A model generated the notes under the pieces. The model saw only the letters and a list, made by a program, of their open reading frames with translations, searched no databases and was not told where the DNA came from. Positions 1-11,472 of a stretch of DNA of 64,000 nucleotides are shown here, one piece after another. The position numbers and the translations under genes were made by a program. Numbering within the stretch: the first letter of the stretch is position 1; the number at the start of each line of letters is the position of its first letter. Location of the stretch: NCBI GenBank assembly GCA_028641055.1, contig CM054061.1, positions 116,072,019 through 116,136,018 of the forward strand, read 5' to 3'. This DNA comes from Alopecurus myosuroides (Eukaryota > Streptophyta > Magnoliopsida > Poales > Poaceae).

Positions 1-423
1 TCCTTAGTGTTTGAAATGGCTCAAATAGCAATATGAATCGTCATGTCGAGTAACCGGGTCGAACCAATCAGTCTAAAACTCGAAAACATGGATCATGCTA
101 AAGGCATTTTTACTAACTAGTTCCAGTAACCCAACACATACACAATCAGATAATGCTTAGAGACAACAAGGAAAAAATTTAAATGAAACTTGGGCGCGCA
201 GGCAATTCAAGTTTCCTTTAGCCGTTAGCAGGCTGAAAAATCATTCAGTTTTTTAACTCCGAGTACGCAAGTACAATTCGGGTTAACATTGAGTAATTTG
301 TAAGATCATTGGGAAATAGATGAGGCGGAAACATGCTTTGCACTTATTGAACTTGTAAAACATGTAATCAGAATTCCGACAACTTTATTTCATGATCTCA
401 AAAGATGTTTACATAGAATTGAA
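1..423. other. No gene recognised at the left edge
   Basis: This AT-rich stretch has no coding similarity I recognise. It adjoins the point where the gypsy-A reverse transcriptase reading frame breaks off (about 424-470). It could be the 3' part of gypsy-A after an internal deletion, or the flanking host sequence. I cannot tell which. Confidence 0.4.
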
Positions 424-1404
424 TTAAGTACGGAAAGGGACATAACTTGCTAGATGTTCCCAAGCTTTCGCAATCCACTTGACTTTGTCGGATTTCTTCA
501 GCAGCTTGTAGAGTGGTAAGGCTTTATCCCCTAGCCGACTAATAAATCTGCTGACGGCTGCGGCAGAACCCGTCAGTCTTTGGACATCTTTGACGCACGT
601 AGGTTTCGTGATGTTCAAGATTGCCTTGATCTTTTCCGGGTTAACTTCTATTCCTCTGTGAGAAACGATGAAACCCAGAAGTTTTCCTGAGGGAACCCCG
701 AATACGCACTTAGATGGATTCAACTTCATCTTGTAAGTGCGCAAGTTTTCGAAAGTTTCTCGCAAATCCTCAAGGAGTGTATCTTTTTCCTTGGTTACGA
801 CAGCAATATCGTCCACGTAAACATGGACGTTTTTGCCAATCTGACTGTGCAAACAACGTTGCATGCAGCGCTGGTAGGTTGCACCTGCGTTCTTCAGGCC
901 GAACGGCATGGTTACATAATAGTACGTCCCGTACGGGGTTATGAAAGAAGTCTTGACTTGATCTTCCTTTTTCATGCGTATTTGGTGGTACCCGGAGTAT
1001 GCATCCAAAAAGCATAAAAGTTCGGAGCCTGCAGTGGCGTCTATTATTTGATCGATTCGCGGTAGCGCGAACCTATCTTTTGGACACAACTTGTTCAAAC
1101 CTGTGTAATCTATACACATTCTAAGAGCAGTAGTGTCTTTCTTCGGTACTAATACCGGATTTGCGGACCAGTCAGTATGGATTACTTCCTTGATGAAATC
1201 CGCTGCTAAAAGCCGGATAATTTCCTTGCCAATAGCCTTCCGTCTCCTTCCGTCAAATCGACGGAGACCTTGTTTGAAGGGTTTTGATCCAGGAATAACC
1301 TTGAGTTGGTGCTCAGCAAGTTCCCTGGGTACGCCTGGCATGTCCGCAGGACACCAGGCAAAAATATCCCAGTTCTCACGGAGGAACTTGATGAGCTTGC
1401 CTTC
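424..1404 (-). pseudogene. gypsy-A reverse transcriptase domain, truncated
   Basis: The frame reads FLRENWDIFAW, then MPGVPREL (Met at 1341), followed by the RT fingers and palm. Visible motifs are CIDYTGLNKLCPKD, FLDAYSGYHQI, FGLKNAGATYQ, and the catalytic YVDD around 808-822 (HVYVDDIAV). The conserved FGVPSGKLLGFIVS and RGIEVNPEKIKAI segments of Ty3/gypsy RTs follow. An in-frame TAG at 1405-1407 separates it from the protease-linker frame. The frame stops soon after the thumb, so RNase H is absent. It would copy element RNA into DNA in the virus-like particle if intact; here it is a broken fragment. Confidence 0.85.
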
Positions 1405-2715
1405 CTATTTGTCAGTCATCCCAGTCCCTACGACGACAAATTTTGTCGGATCTTTGGGATCTAGGATTACCTGTCTTGTATTCTCGGACGCCTTGAAGCT
1501 GTCTGTTGGCTTCCGGGTTTCTTTTCCTGCCGGCATTTCTGTCGGCGATACCTCTTTGGCTAATTCCTTCAGTTCTTCCTTTGCTATGACTCTCTGAGCG
1601 CAAAGGGCGTTTTCTTTCTCCAACTCATTCGCCAGCTTGAAATCACCGACAATAGTGATTACTCCTCCTTTGGGTCATGGCATCTTCAGCTTGTTATAGA
1701 TATAACAAGATCTTGCCATGAATTTGGCGAAAGCTGGACGTCCGAGTATTGCGTGATACACGCTTTCGAACGGCACTACTTCGAAGGATACTTTTTCCTG
1801 CCGGAAGTGATCTTTATCTCCGAAGGTGACATCTAGGGAAATTTCTCCTAGGGATCGTGCTTGCCTGCCAGGAACAATGCCATGGAAGCGTATGTTGCTG
1901 TAGTTGAGCTGAGACTCGGAAATCTTCAGATGCTTCAGTGTATCCAGGTACATTATATTAATGCTGGATCCTCCATCCATCAGCACTCTTCTTAGCCTAG
2001 TGTTTTGAACAATAGGGCTTACAACAAGAGCTTGTGTGCCGGGTTCAGGGATATTTTCGGGATGATCAGACTGATCCCAGATTATCGGTGTGTTGGAGTA
2101 CTTCAAGAATTTCGGGGTTGCCGGAACAACCGCGTTTATTTCTCGAAGTGTTCTTTTGGCCACCTTTGCTGACGGAGTTGCTAAGAAAGTTAGCATTGCT
2201 TCTCCATCAACTCTCGGAAATTTGGGTTCTCCCTTTCGCTGTTGTTCCTGGATTTTTTCGTCAGTGTCCGATTCACTGTCTTCTTTGTCAGCTTCTGGCT
2301 TTTGTTTGGCGGGTTTCCTTTTGGAACCCTTCCCCTTACTTCCAGATCCTGCACTACCTTTCATGTTCTTATTCAGCCGGCATTGCGCGTTTGTATGGGT
2401 GGGTTTACCAAATTGTGAGTGGTGGACACAAGGTTCCGACTTAATCCTTTCCCACTCCTCTGGAGTGTAGTTGATTGGATCTGGGTTGCGTCCTTTCCAC
2501 TTGTTCCCCTTTTCTCCTCCAAAGGCTATGTTGACCTCTTTGGGTTTCGTCGTTGTTTCTGGAGTTCCTTTTTTGTCAGAACGAGGGGTCTTCTTGGCAA
2601 GTATCAGTGATTCGATATTGCCTCCTCTTGCTCTGATGTCGTCTTCGGCTGCGGCGTGCTCATTGGCGGTTGTAAGCATAGATCCGAGATCTTTGTGCTT
2701 TTTGGAACCAACCAT
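1405..2715 (-). pseudogene. gypsy-A zinc knuckle/protease region and linker
   Basis: The frame from 2715 carries a basic Lys-rich tract, then an aspartic protease core VLMDGGSSINIMY in which DGGS takes the place of DTGS, and the downstream ILGRPAFAKFMA motif, all typical of Tat-lineage proteases. A TGA at 1675-1677 interrupts the frame directly after KLKMP. The same frame continues as PKGGVITIVGDFKLANE to a TAG at 1405-1407, which is followed by the RT. The protease frame overlaps the gag frame by about 56 bases (2660-2715), best explained by a frameshift mutation inside the gag C-terminus, since gag-like sequence (LGSMLTTANEHA) continues in the new frame. Confidence 0.8.
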
Positions 2716-4951
2716 GAACGCTTCCTCCAGGTTTTAGGCCATTGACGAAAGCATGCATTGCTTGTACGTCAGTTACTCCAGAGCAACTATTCTTCATTGC
2801 TGTCCATCTGGAGATGAAATCCACGTATGGTTCATCCTCGAATTGGGTGCAACGGTTTAGCTGGTTGATGTTGTTCGGGCGTTTGTACGTTCCCCGGAAA
2901 TGCTGAGTGAATACTCTAGCCATATCATCCCAGCTGTCGGCAGTTCTTGATGGTAATCCATTGATCCAATCTCTGGCTCCGTCCAGCAACATTAGGGGAA
3001 GAAACTTGACAGCTTCCATGTCTGTCCCATTGTTGATCTGGACGGCTGTATAGTAGTCTGAGAGCCAGGTATCCGGGTTTGTGCTGCCGGTGTACTTCTG
3101 GTACGTTGGAACGACCTTGGCAAAGCCAGAATGCAGGGTTATTCTTCGGATCCTGTCAGTAAAACACTTAGGACCAAAGTATAGATCATCCTTTTCTGCT
3201 CTATCAATGTGTGCAGAATATCTTCCGGCTGAATGGACAGAAGGGGATCTGCTCCTTTCTCTTCCATTGTTGCGCGGACGCGTTTTTCCGGGATTATTTC
3301 TATCTCTTCCATGGTCACGCCCTTTTGGATTAGGCGGAGTTCTGCTCCTGTGCCTTTCTTTGTCCTTAGGAGGTGTCCGGGATCTCTCACGCCTGTGAGG
3401 TATATCATATCTCCTAGCTTTCTCAGCTGGGTTTCTCGGAGGTGGCATTATTTTGCCGTCGTTCCGGTGTTTGTCTTCCCGATCATGGGGTTTATGTCCA
3501 TCTTTCGGGAGATGGGATCCGTTCCTAGACGCTGCATCCCGGTTGTCGGGGTTTTTCTTGTCTTTTCTCGGATCCTCTTTTTTATCCTTTGAATTGTCTG
3601 AATCCCCAGGTTCTTCCGGTCCAGGTGCTCCAGCAGCGCAAGTAGCTGTTTTGCATAGGGCGGAGTTATCGTGCAGCCTCCCTGATCGCTCTTGGGCGCG
3701 CTGTTGTTGTTGCAATGCTTTTCCTAAGAAAGCATACACCCCTTGGAGTTTTTCCCCGTTGGAGTACAGATCGTTGTTGAGGATGGCGAACGCTGCTTCC
3801 GCGTTTTCTGCTGCGGTCTTGTATATTGGTTCGCCCCTAGCATCTTTGCCGTTTACCTGCTTTTGCCAAGATGGGTTATGGAACCTTTCTTTTGGCGGCA
3901 GTTCTTCCGGTCTTACGATTCCGGGTAACCTAGTAGGTTTTAACGCGGATCTATTCTTTCTCTCGTACTCCTCTATTTCTTCCTTCATGACCTTGATGTC
4001 ATTATGGGTTTGTTGGAGATGTTGCCGAGATCTGAGTAGATGTTGCTGTTGCCGTTGGAAAGCTTGTCTCCTGGCTTCCAGCATCTCAGGGGGTTCATAT
4101 GGTCCCACTGGTGTTTGCAATAGCTCTTGCTCTTCCTGTTCCGTCATTGGCAGAGCAGTGATTTCTTTGGATTTCTTCTCCGCAGGCTTCGTTCTGCTAG
4201 CATCTCCTACTTCCAGGTTTTCATCAGCGAGATCAGCTGATTTTTTCTTCCGGATTTTGTATTGGAGTTTCTTAGCAGCACGGTGCTTTTTCTTGGAAGA
4301 GGGAGGTTTTTTGACAGGTTCATCTTCTGTCATCTCCTTGACATTGGGGAATACCGGAGAAGTTTCTCCGTCTTCTCTCTCTTCCTCTGGCGGAGGGGTT
4401 TTAGGGCTTTCCTGGCTGCCGGCGTCCGTGGTATCAGCCGGTTTCGCCATTAGAACTTCATGGAATCCCTCTTGAAAGGACTTAACTTTTCTTTCGAAGT
4501 CGTCCTCATCTTCGGAATCAAAGTCGTCCGATCCGGTTTCCGACTCTAATCTTGCCTCGATAGCGGCTAATACTGAGTCGGCTTCCGAGTTCGTCGTCTT
4601 GTTGACGGATGTCGGATCTTCCACCTCCGTGGGTGTGGGGTCTTCCGTCTCTGTGACGGGTATCGGATCTTCCGTCTCTGCGACGGGTGTATTGTTGTCT
4701 GCCTCTTGCACGGGATTTCCGTCATCCGTGTTTTCGGCGACTGCGGACTGCACCATGCCGATGAAGTGTAAGTCACGTTTTTGTCGGCGACCTGAGCAGA
4801 ATCCGGTATCATAGTCATCTTCGACTGGGTATAGGGCGGGTGGGATAAATTTGCTTCCACCGCAAAACCCCATTGCTTCTGCAGTTAGTCCGATAAAGAT
4901 GTTAGCAGATCCTACTGGTAACACGCAGGAACTTACCAGGTGGTTTTGCAC
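2660..4951 (-). pseudogene. gypsy-A gag
   Basis: This 763-codon frame encodes the structural protein of the element. The N-terminal half is low complexity: an acidic Glu/Asp/Thr-rich tract, then a basic Lys/Arg-rich tract and RS-like repeats. The retrotransposon gag domain lies in the last 150 residues or so, with YTGSTNPDTWLSDY, DGARDWINGLP and a FTQHFRGTYKRP segment. The most upstream Met is at 4951; a later Met at about 4873 (MGFCGGSKF) is an equally plausible start. The frame is lost near 2690. No host function is implied. Confidence 0.8.
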
Positions 4952-5076
4952 CGGTATGTAGGATCCGTTGTCGAGGAAGCGTCCGACGTCGTCGTCGAAC
5001 TACAGGCTTCCGACAGTGATTGATCTTCCTATTCCGCCAAGTATCCCAGATCGGAACTTCACGCCTGACGTCGTTT

Positions 5077-5094
5077 GCCCCGCGGTGGGCGCCA
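5077..5094 (-). other. gypsy-A primer-binding site
   Basis: On the minus strand the sequence TGGCGCCCACCGCGGGGC sits two bases inside the LTR end. Its TGGCGCC start is the common gypsy tRNA-binding motif. The same arrangement with CCACCGTGGGGC occurs in gypsy-C at 53379-53396. Confidence 0.8.
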
Positions 5095-5096
5095 AC

Positions 5097-5808
5097 TGTC
5101 GAGACATCGTAGTAGTTTTCATAGACGGGGGTGCCATGAGACTACGGTAGAGACGTGGGGTAACGGGATCGCGTAGTTAAGGTTGAACACATGATTTACC
5201 CAGGTTCTGTACGTCGCGAAAGTACGACGTGCCTACTCCTGCACTTCTCACTAATCAGGACTAAAGCCTGTAAACAGGGTTACAATGTGAGGGTTTAGAT
5301 CTAAGCTACTCGACGAGGATGAGCTTCTCGGCGAGTTGGCGTAGAGCTTCTCTGTTATTCGTCTCCTTTTTTAATCTATCTCCCGTCCGGCTTTATATAA
5401 TAGCCGGATTAGGGCTTACGGAATAGGAAACCTAGAGGACTACGGTAACTTGTAACTTGGAAAGCAAGGGATCCGTCTTCTACTCCAAGCCAGATCACCT
5501 GGGCCGTGATCCGGGTTCTTCTAGAATCCAGCTTCTGTGCGTCGGGTTACTGGGCCGCCTAATGGACCTGAGCCCACTACCACTTAGGCCACCCTGGTAA
5601 TCCGGCACTTTATCTACCATCTTCTATACCCCTATTTGGTATATATCCGACATGGTCGGTCTATGAAATATATTGGTTTTGTACAAGGTTGATTAGATCA
5701 ATCGTACTCGGAGTTAATGGATGATCAGGTTTCCGTGATCATACTTCTAAGGTCGTGAAACAACATACCCCTACCGGTCGGTTTTCGTCATCGGGGTATA
5801 CCGTGACA
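5097..5808 (-). repeat. gypsy-A 5' LTR
   Basis: The LTR begins on the minus strand with TGTCACGGTATACCCC at 5808 and ends ...GTCTCGACA at 5097, next to the primer-binding site. It holds a TATA box. The 3' LTR is not in the window, so the outer boundary rests on the TG...CA rule only. Confidence 0.65.
5392..5400 (-). promoter_or_regulatory. TATA box in gypsy-A LTR
   Basis: Minus strand TTATATAA lies about 300 bases upstream of the LTR end, as expected for the U3/R promoter of a gypsy LTR. Confidence 0.55.
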
Positions 5809-6852
5809 CATAAATCCAGTTGCGGTGATCGAAGATCAAAGGGTTTGGTCGAATCGGAATACGGATCAGATTCGGGTAAAATCGTTTTATCCGATGAAGA
5901 AATCCATGATCGGAATGCAGATGAGATCTGTGTTTTCCGAAATCGTCGTTGTGAGTTCACAACGCCGGTAGATATCGTATCTATGCATAACTTGTTTTTG
6001 CAGGAAGTTTTGAATGGTATGGCTTATGTGCATGTGATGTGCGTAATCCATACATGATCTGCGTATCATGTTTTTGTCAGCCGGCTGGAGCCTAGGTGCT
6101 ATCATTTTATTGTATACCGGCCTGCGTGTCGGATTCTCTATGTAATCTTTGATTTACTAGCTAGTGTAGCTTGTTGGAGAACCCGGTGACATGCAAGTCG
6201 ATGTACAAGTCGGCTACATGGAGTAAGATGGCACGTGACAAGAGTTGGCACGAGTCGACTTACAAGCTTTGTGGAGATGGAGATCACCATGAAGAGAGCC
6301 ATACCATTTCATATTATAATTGCTTTATTTGTGTTATTGTTATGTCTCTATTTACCTCTATTTAGGTAGTTGGTAGATTCTTTAATCCCTCAAAGAAGGT
6401 CTAGTCGGTCGCCCCGCCAGTGCTGCACCATCACAAGTCGGACATTCTTGGTAGTGGGCTCATAAAATTGAGGTGCTACCAATTCTTTCCGGTAAGGTGG
6501 GTTTGAGTCGGACTCTTACAAGCAGAAGCACTTGGTAATCTAGACGGGTCCATCACAACGGTTGTGGGGCTCGGGGCGAGGTAGGTTGGGAGCCGGGGCA
6601 TGTGATGTCACCCAACTAACAGGAGTCGTATAGGGATACGATTGGCAAGGTGTTGCCTACCTAGATCACTTGACGGCTAGCGGTGATGCTAAAGCTCACT
6701 AGTCGGCTTGCTTATTTAGGATCTTGAATCACTTAGCAACCATCGGAGGGATGTTGGTTCTAGTGGGAGCATAAGTATTAAAGCGTTTAATATGCCTGCT
6801 CTTTTATGAATACATGTCTTAAGTATTTTTGCGTATTTTCTGTTGTAGATCA
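5809..6852. other. Leader or flank between gypsy-A LTR and copia-A gag
   Basis: About 1 kb without a recognised gene. The part next to the gag start ends in a splice-acceptor-like TTCTGTTGTAG just before the gag ATG, so it is probably the copia-A 5' leader. I could not define an LTR edge or a primer-binding site in it; gypsy-A may have inserted into it. Confidence 0.4.
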
Positions 6853-7932
6853 ATGGCACCTAGCAACCTTCCTCAGTTGTCCGCATTTGCGTTGAGGTCA
6901 ATCCTAGAGAAAGATAAGCTTAATGGAACTAATTTCACCAACTGGTATCGTAATCTGAGGATAGTCCTCAAGCATGACAAGAAAGAACATGTTCTAGAAA
7001 CTCCACTTCCGGAAGAGCCTGATGATGATGCGACTGTCGCTGTCTCAAATGCCTACCGTAAGACTAGAGATGAGTCTACGGAAATTAGCTGTCTTATGCT
7101 TGCACACATGGAACCGGACTTGCAGCAGCAGTTCGAGAATGTTGAGGCCTACGATATGATCGAAAGCCTCAAAAGTATGTTCCAGGCTCAAGCAAAGACT
7201 GAGAGGTATCAAGTCTCTCAAGCTTTGCTTGGCTGTAAGCTGAAAGACGGTGATCCACTGAGTCCGCATGTAATCAAGATGATTGGTTACATACAGTCTT
7301 TGGATCGGCTGGGCTTCCCAATTAACGAAGAGTTCGCTACTGATATAATTCTGAACTCTCTTCCTAGTGCGTATGGTCCGTTCATCTCGAACTACCATAT
7401 GCATGGTATGGATAAGAGTATCACTGAATTACATGGGATGCTCAAAACGGCAGAGTCTGATATCAAGAAAGGCGTCAGTCAAGTGTTGATTGTGCAGAAT
7501 AAGGCTAAGTTCAAGAAAGGTTCTTGGACTAAGAAGAAGAAGGATAAGTCAGGAGGTAGCGCCCATGGCCCTGTCCAGAGTGCTCCCTCAAAGACTAAAC
7601 CTTCTCCTACAGCCGGAGCCAATTGCTTCTATTGCAAGCAAGATCACTGGAAGAGGAACTGCACCAAGTATTTGGCTGACAGAGCCAAGAGTGGAGGTGT
7701 GACTTCCAACTCAGGTACGCTTGTGTGCAATGTTATAGACATTTATCTTGCTGATGCGCCTAATAGTTCTTGGGTATATGATACCGGATCAGTTATTCAC
7801 ATATGCAACTCGTTTCAGGGACTGGTAAGAACTAGGAGCGTGGCAAGAGGAGAGGTTGATATTCGGGTCGGCAACAAGGCGAGAGTCGCTGCGTTGGAAG
7901 TCGGCACGATGCAACTTCATTTACCTTCATAA
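6853..7932 (+). pseudogene. copia-A gag and protease start
   Basis: The frame encodes a Ty1/copia gag with FTNWYRNLRIVL near the N-terminus, the UBN2-type gag body, and a zinc knuckle CFYCKQDHWKRNC around 7625-7665. It runs into the protease with SWVYDTGSVIHICNS, where the usual DTGAS reads DTGSV. I chose the ATG at 6853 (MAPSNL) because it follows an acceptor-like site; an upstream in-frame ATG exists at 6829. An in-frame TAA at 7930-7932 ends the frame, and the same frame resumes at once with copia sequence, so this is a nonsense mutation rather than a true gene end. Confidence 0.85.
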
Positions 7933-8451
7933 TTTATTTTGGAACTAAATAATTGTTATTATGTTCCAGCGCTTAGTCGAAACATTATTTCCGCCTCATG
8001 TTTGATGAGACAAGGTTATGAGTCGAATATTAAGAATAATGGTTGTTCTTTATATTTGAAAGATATGTTTCATGGCTTTGCACCCGTTCAGAACGGGTTA
8101 TTTATTTTAAATCTTGATAGTGAATCGGTCTATAACATAAATGTTAAAAGGTTGAAACCAAATGATCTGAATATGACTTACTTTTGTCACTGTCGGCTTG
8201 GTCATATAAGTTGGAAGCGCATGAAGAAGCTCCATGATGATGGACTTCTAACTTCGTTTGACTTAGAGTCATTCGAGACATGCGAATCATGCCTTATTAG
8301 GCAAGATGACCAAGACACCTTTTGCAAGGAGTTGTGAAAGGGCGTCCGACTTGTTGGAACTAATACATAGTGATGTATGTGGACCAATGAGCACGACAGC
8401 TAGAGGTGGTTATGAGTACTTCATTACCTTCACTGATGATTTGAGTAGGTA
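7933..8451 (+). pseudogene. copia-A GAG-pre-integrase and integrase start
   Basis: After the TAA the frame continues LNNCYYVPALSRNIIS and the integrase zinc-binding region (CRLGHISWKRMKKL ... CESCL). A one-base frameshift near 8306-8337 moves the reading to the frame that carries the integrase core start LLELIHSDVCGPM and FITFTDDLSRY, with the first catalytic Asp in HSDVCGP. The frame is cut at 8451, where gypsy-B begins. No continuation of this integrase, or of copia-A RT, was found on the far side of gypsy-B. Confidence 0.8.
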
Positions 8452-8943
8452 TGTGACGAAGATATGGATTCAGGACCCTGCGGGTAAGGACCCCCCATCT
8501 CAGGCCCAAGGTTAAGGCCCAAGAAGAGGAGCCCTTGGAATACTCCAGAAGGCCCACGTGAAGCCCAACCGCACTGACTTGCAGATTAAGTTAGGAAACA
8601 TGTAACCGACCGAACTAGAATTCGAGTCCTCTCCGGGTAGGGTTCGAGACCTGGCCGCCTATATAAGGCCAGGAGAGCCACCGGAAGAGGAACAAGCAAT
8701 ACCGCACGACCAAAAGCCTTGAACTCGAGACCTTACTCTCGATTCGAGCACCACCATTGTAACCGATCTAATCTTCAATACAGATCGACAAAGGCAGGAG
8801 TAAGGGTTTTACCTCTACGAGGGCCCCGAACCTGGTTAAATCTCGCCCCCTGTCTAGCCGACGATTCCACCAGCGCTCATGGGTTCTCCTAATCGAAACC
8901 CGATAGGTTCACCGAAGGGATTTGTTGAGTCAGGGATTCGACA
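8452..8943 (+). repeat. gypsy-B 5' LTR
   Basis: The sequence runs from TG at 8452 to ...ATTCGACA at 8943, directly followed by the primer-binding site. It has a TATA box about 210 bases into the LTR and ends in a U5 rich in short direct motifs. No 3' LTR is present for comparison. Confidence 0.7.
8660..8667 (+). promoter_or_regulatory. TATA box in gypsy-B LTR
   Basis: TATATAAG in a GC-rich setting (CCGCCTATATAAGGCC), placed as expected for an LTR promoter. Confidence 0.6.
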
Positions 8944-8945
8944 AT

Positions 8946-8963
8946 TGGCGCCGTCTGTGGGAA
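8946..8963 (+). other. gypsy-B primer-binding site
   Basis: TGGCGCCGTCTGTGGGAA lies two bases after the LTR end; this is a widespread plant gypsy primer-binding sequence. Confidence 0.75.
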
Positions 8964-11472
8964 CGGCGGGCGCTGGATCACAGGCATCTTCGGCTTCATC
9001 GACAACCGACTCCCGTTGGAAACCATCGACTACGGCTCCGAACAATCCTATACAGATCGGATCTGTCGTGGTCACGCCTCACTCGCCGGAATCACGCCCG
9101 GTATTCGAAGATCTGGAGAAGAGCGTCACCTTGACGTTCGGGAGCCTCAAGTTCGTGACGAACAAGGACGGAATCCTCCACTTATCGGATGAATCGGAAT
9201 CTGAATCTGGAGCCGTCGACTCGCGCTCCCCTCTGGAGAAAAGTGGCGAATCCATCCGCTTCAACGCAAACGACTACCACACCCTCTCGACAGAGGAACC
9301 ATCTCGGGTACAGAAAGCTTTCCGACCTACGCCTAGGACGCACGGGCCACGACTAGCCCAAGTCTGCATGGCATGATCAGAACAGCCTCCGGAAACCGAA
9401 CTTAGCGCAACAGAGCGCAACATAATCGGCGTCTCGCGGGAGGCCTGGAACCAAGCCAAGGAGGCCATGCGAACAAGTAAGCCACCCGCAGCAGGAGCGC
9501 CACACGAAGATCTAACTGCCTACCACTACCATCTAGTGAGAGCAGCATCAACCATCAAAGACGCCCGAGCAGATCTGGCCCGTCGCAGAAGAGCGGCGGA
9601 CGAATCAAGCCTACGACGAGCCGAACTGTCCCTCGCACCCTCGGTCGGTACCCGACCATCGAGGAAGGTACACACGTCGTCATCCAGGGACTACGAGTCC
9701 TTAGCCAGGACCAGCAGGTCAGCCGCACCTTCTTTCATGAGAGTCGACGACGACGGCAACGTCTATCCGCAAACCCCCGCTGCCGCAGTTCTAGCCGCGG
9801 CAACTTACATGCAGATGAACCAACCGACGGAAAGTGACCCTCGGGCAGAGCAGTACAAGCAAATACGTAAAGGACTAGGATTGGCAGCCGCAAGGCTCGC
9901 CTCTCACGACCGCAAGAAGGCTGAAGAGCAGCAGGAGAAGGAGCAACGAGAGAAGGAGAAAGATAAAGAAACGCCCCGCAGGCACAGAAGCTCTCCGCCG
10001 AGAAAAGACAAGTCGCCACATCGTGGTCGAGGAAAAGAAGCCCGACGCCGCGGCGACAGTCGAAGCAGCAGCGAAGGGAGCCCGAGAGACAAAAGTTCGC
10101 GACACCACAGCAGCCGCTCGCGAAAACAAAGCAAGGAACCGCGGAAGGACGCTGACCGCGACCAGCCAGGACGTGACGCGCGATCTGACATCGCACAAAA
10201 CAAGGTGGACAAGGCAAGGGCATCACGATATCGCGACCGATCGTCATCCGGCTCCTCGGATGACGAAACCTGCGGTGCGCTCTGCTTTGCCCGCAGCATC
10301 CGCGAGGCGCCTCTACCCCGAAGATTCAAGCTCAGCACGGAAGTGACAAAGTACGACGGCTCACTCGAGCCTTCTCAATGGTTAAGCGATCACCTCACGG
10401 CAGTAAAATGCCAACGTGGGAACAAGAACACGGCCATGCAATACCTCAATTTGCACCTCGTAGGCGCGGCCCGCAGTTGGCTGGAAAGGAGACCAAGATC
10501 TTGCTACGCATCGTGGGATGACTTGCACCGCGACTTTTGCAAAAACTTCCAGTCGACCTACAAGAGGCCGGCCACGATCGAAGAACTGCGAGCCTGCAAG
10601 CAAAAAAGCAGCGAGTCTACCCGCGAATATATCCAGCGGTGGACCACGCTCAGGAACACCGCATGAACCATCTCGGAAGAAGTAGCGATTGAAGCTTTCG
10701 CAAAGGGCGCCAGAAGAACTGCTTTTCGAGAGGAGTTAGGCAGAGCTGCACCCAAAACTATTGGGGAGCTAATGATCATAGCCGAAAAATGGGCTAACGG
10801 AGAAGATGCAGTGCGCAACGAGAGAGCATCATCGCCCGCACACGAAGACGACCGCCATGGCCGAAGAAAAAGAAGGAAATACTACGATCATGAGGATAGA
10901 GAGGAATTGGTCGCAGCGGAATTCACGCGAAGTCGCGACTCTGGTCGCCGTGGAAATCGCGAGTGGAGACAAAGGCTGAAGAAAAATCCCCCGAGGAAGA
11001 CCTCGATGCATACTGCTCGCTACATCTATTTACAGATAAGCGCACGGGCAAAACTAAGGCAACACACCTCCTTAAGGATTGCCGAAAGTTTCTTGACATC
11101 TCGGATGCCCTCGCAAGGAAAAGATCCGCCTCCACTCAAAATTACCCGCCACTTCCAGGGGGAGGGCACCAAGGATTCCAGCCGCCACAACCCCCACCTC
11201 CACCAGCAAATCCAAACATGGCGCTAGCCGCACTACCTGCACCACCACCGCAAAACGCCGGAGCCAATGCGTACCCGAACCCGGCAGGACAACTCGCGAT
11301 GATCCAGAAGGTATGCCCCTCTCGCAGAGCTCAAAAGAGTAACACAAGGCAATTGTGCATGGCAGTGCAGACACCGCCAACGAAGACCGAGTACTTGAAG
11401 ATGGCAGACCAGCCAATCACGTTCTCGATGAAAGATCAGCCACCACGAGTCTATCGACCAGGAGGTTTTTAG
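8964..11472 (+). pseudogene. gypsy-B gag, broken
   Basis: One frame, interrupted by TGA at 9374-9376 and TGA at 10664-10666, encodes gag. It shows a long Arg/Lys/Glu/Ser-rich region (about 9880-10260), then the gag domain FKLSTEVTKYDGSLEPSQWL, GAARSWLERRP, and FCKNFQSTYKRP. After the second stop it continues with TISEEVAIEAFAKGARR. A frameshift near 10960 moves to the frame with DAYCSLHLFTDKRTGK and THLLKDCRKFLD, the usual segment before the protease. It then ends in a Pro-rich tract. Non-autonomous, dead copy. Confidence 0.8.

Larger units (their letters stand above)
424..5808 (-). mobile_element. gypsy-A: Tat-like Ty3/gypsy retrotransposon, 3' truncated
   Basis: The minus strand carries, in transcription order, an LTR (5097-5808), a primer-binding site (5077-5094), gag, protease and reverse transcriptase. 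RNase H, integrase and the 3' LTR are not in the window. The order PR-RT and the RT sequence are typical of Ty3/gypsy elements, and similarity to gypsy-C suggests the Tat lineage (inference). The coding region carries several stops and a frameshift, so this copy is dead. The RT frame ends around 424-470 in sequence unlike the usual RT-RNase H connection, which suggests an internal deletion there. Confidence 0.85.
8452..11472 (+). mobile_element. gypsy-B: gypsy retrotransposon fragment (5' LTR and gag)
   Basis: It starts at TGTGACGAAG within the copia-A integrase and carries an LTR, a primer-binding site and gag. Similarity stops just as the protease should begin (MKDQPPRVYRPGG), near 11465. 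Protease, pol and 3' LTR are absent. The copia-A integrase does not resume, so the deletion removed both the gypsy-B 3' half and the copia-A remainder. Confidence 0.8.

Noticed and set aside
424..1404. An integrated plant pararetrovirus, suggested by the reverse transcriptase
   Set aside because: The RT is linked to a gypsy gag, protease, primer-binding site and LTR, with no movement or coat protein; a retrotransposon explains it fully.
3453..4475. A 340-codon plus-strand frame with many Ser, Phe and Cys residues
   Set aside because: It runs opposite the gypsy-A gag low-complexity region, and its composition is the mirror of gag.
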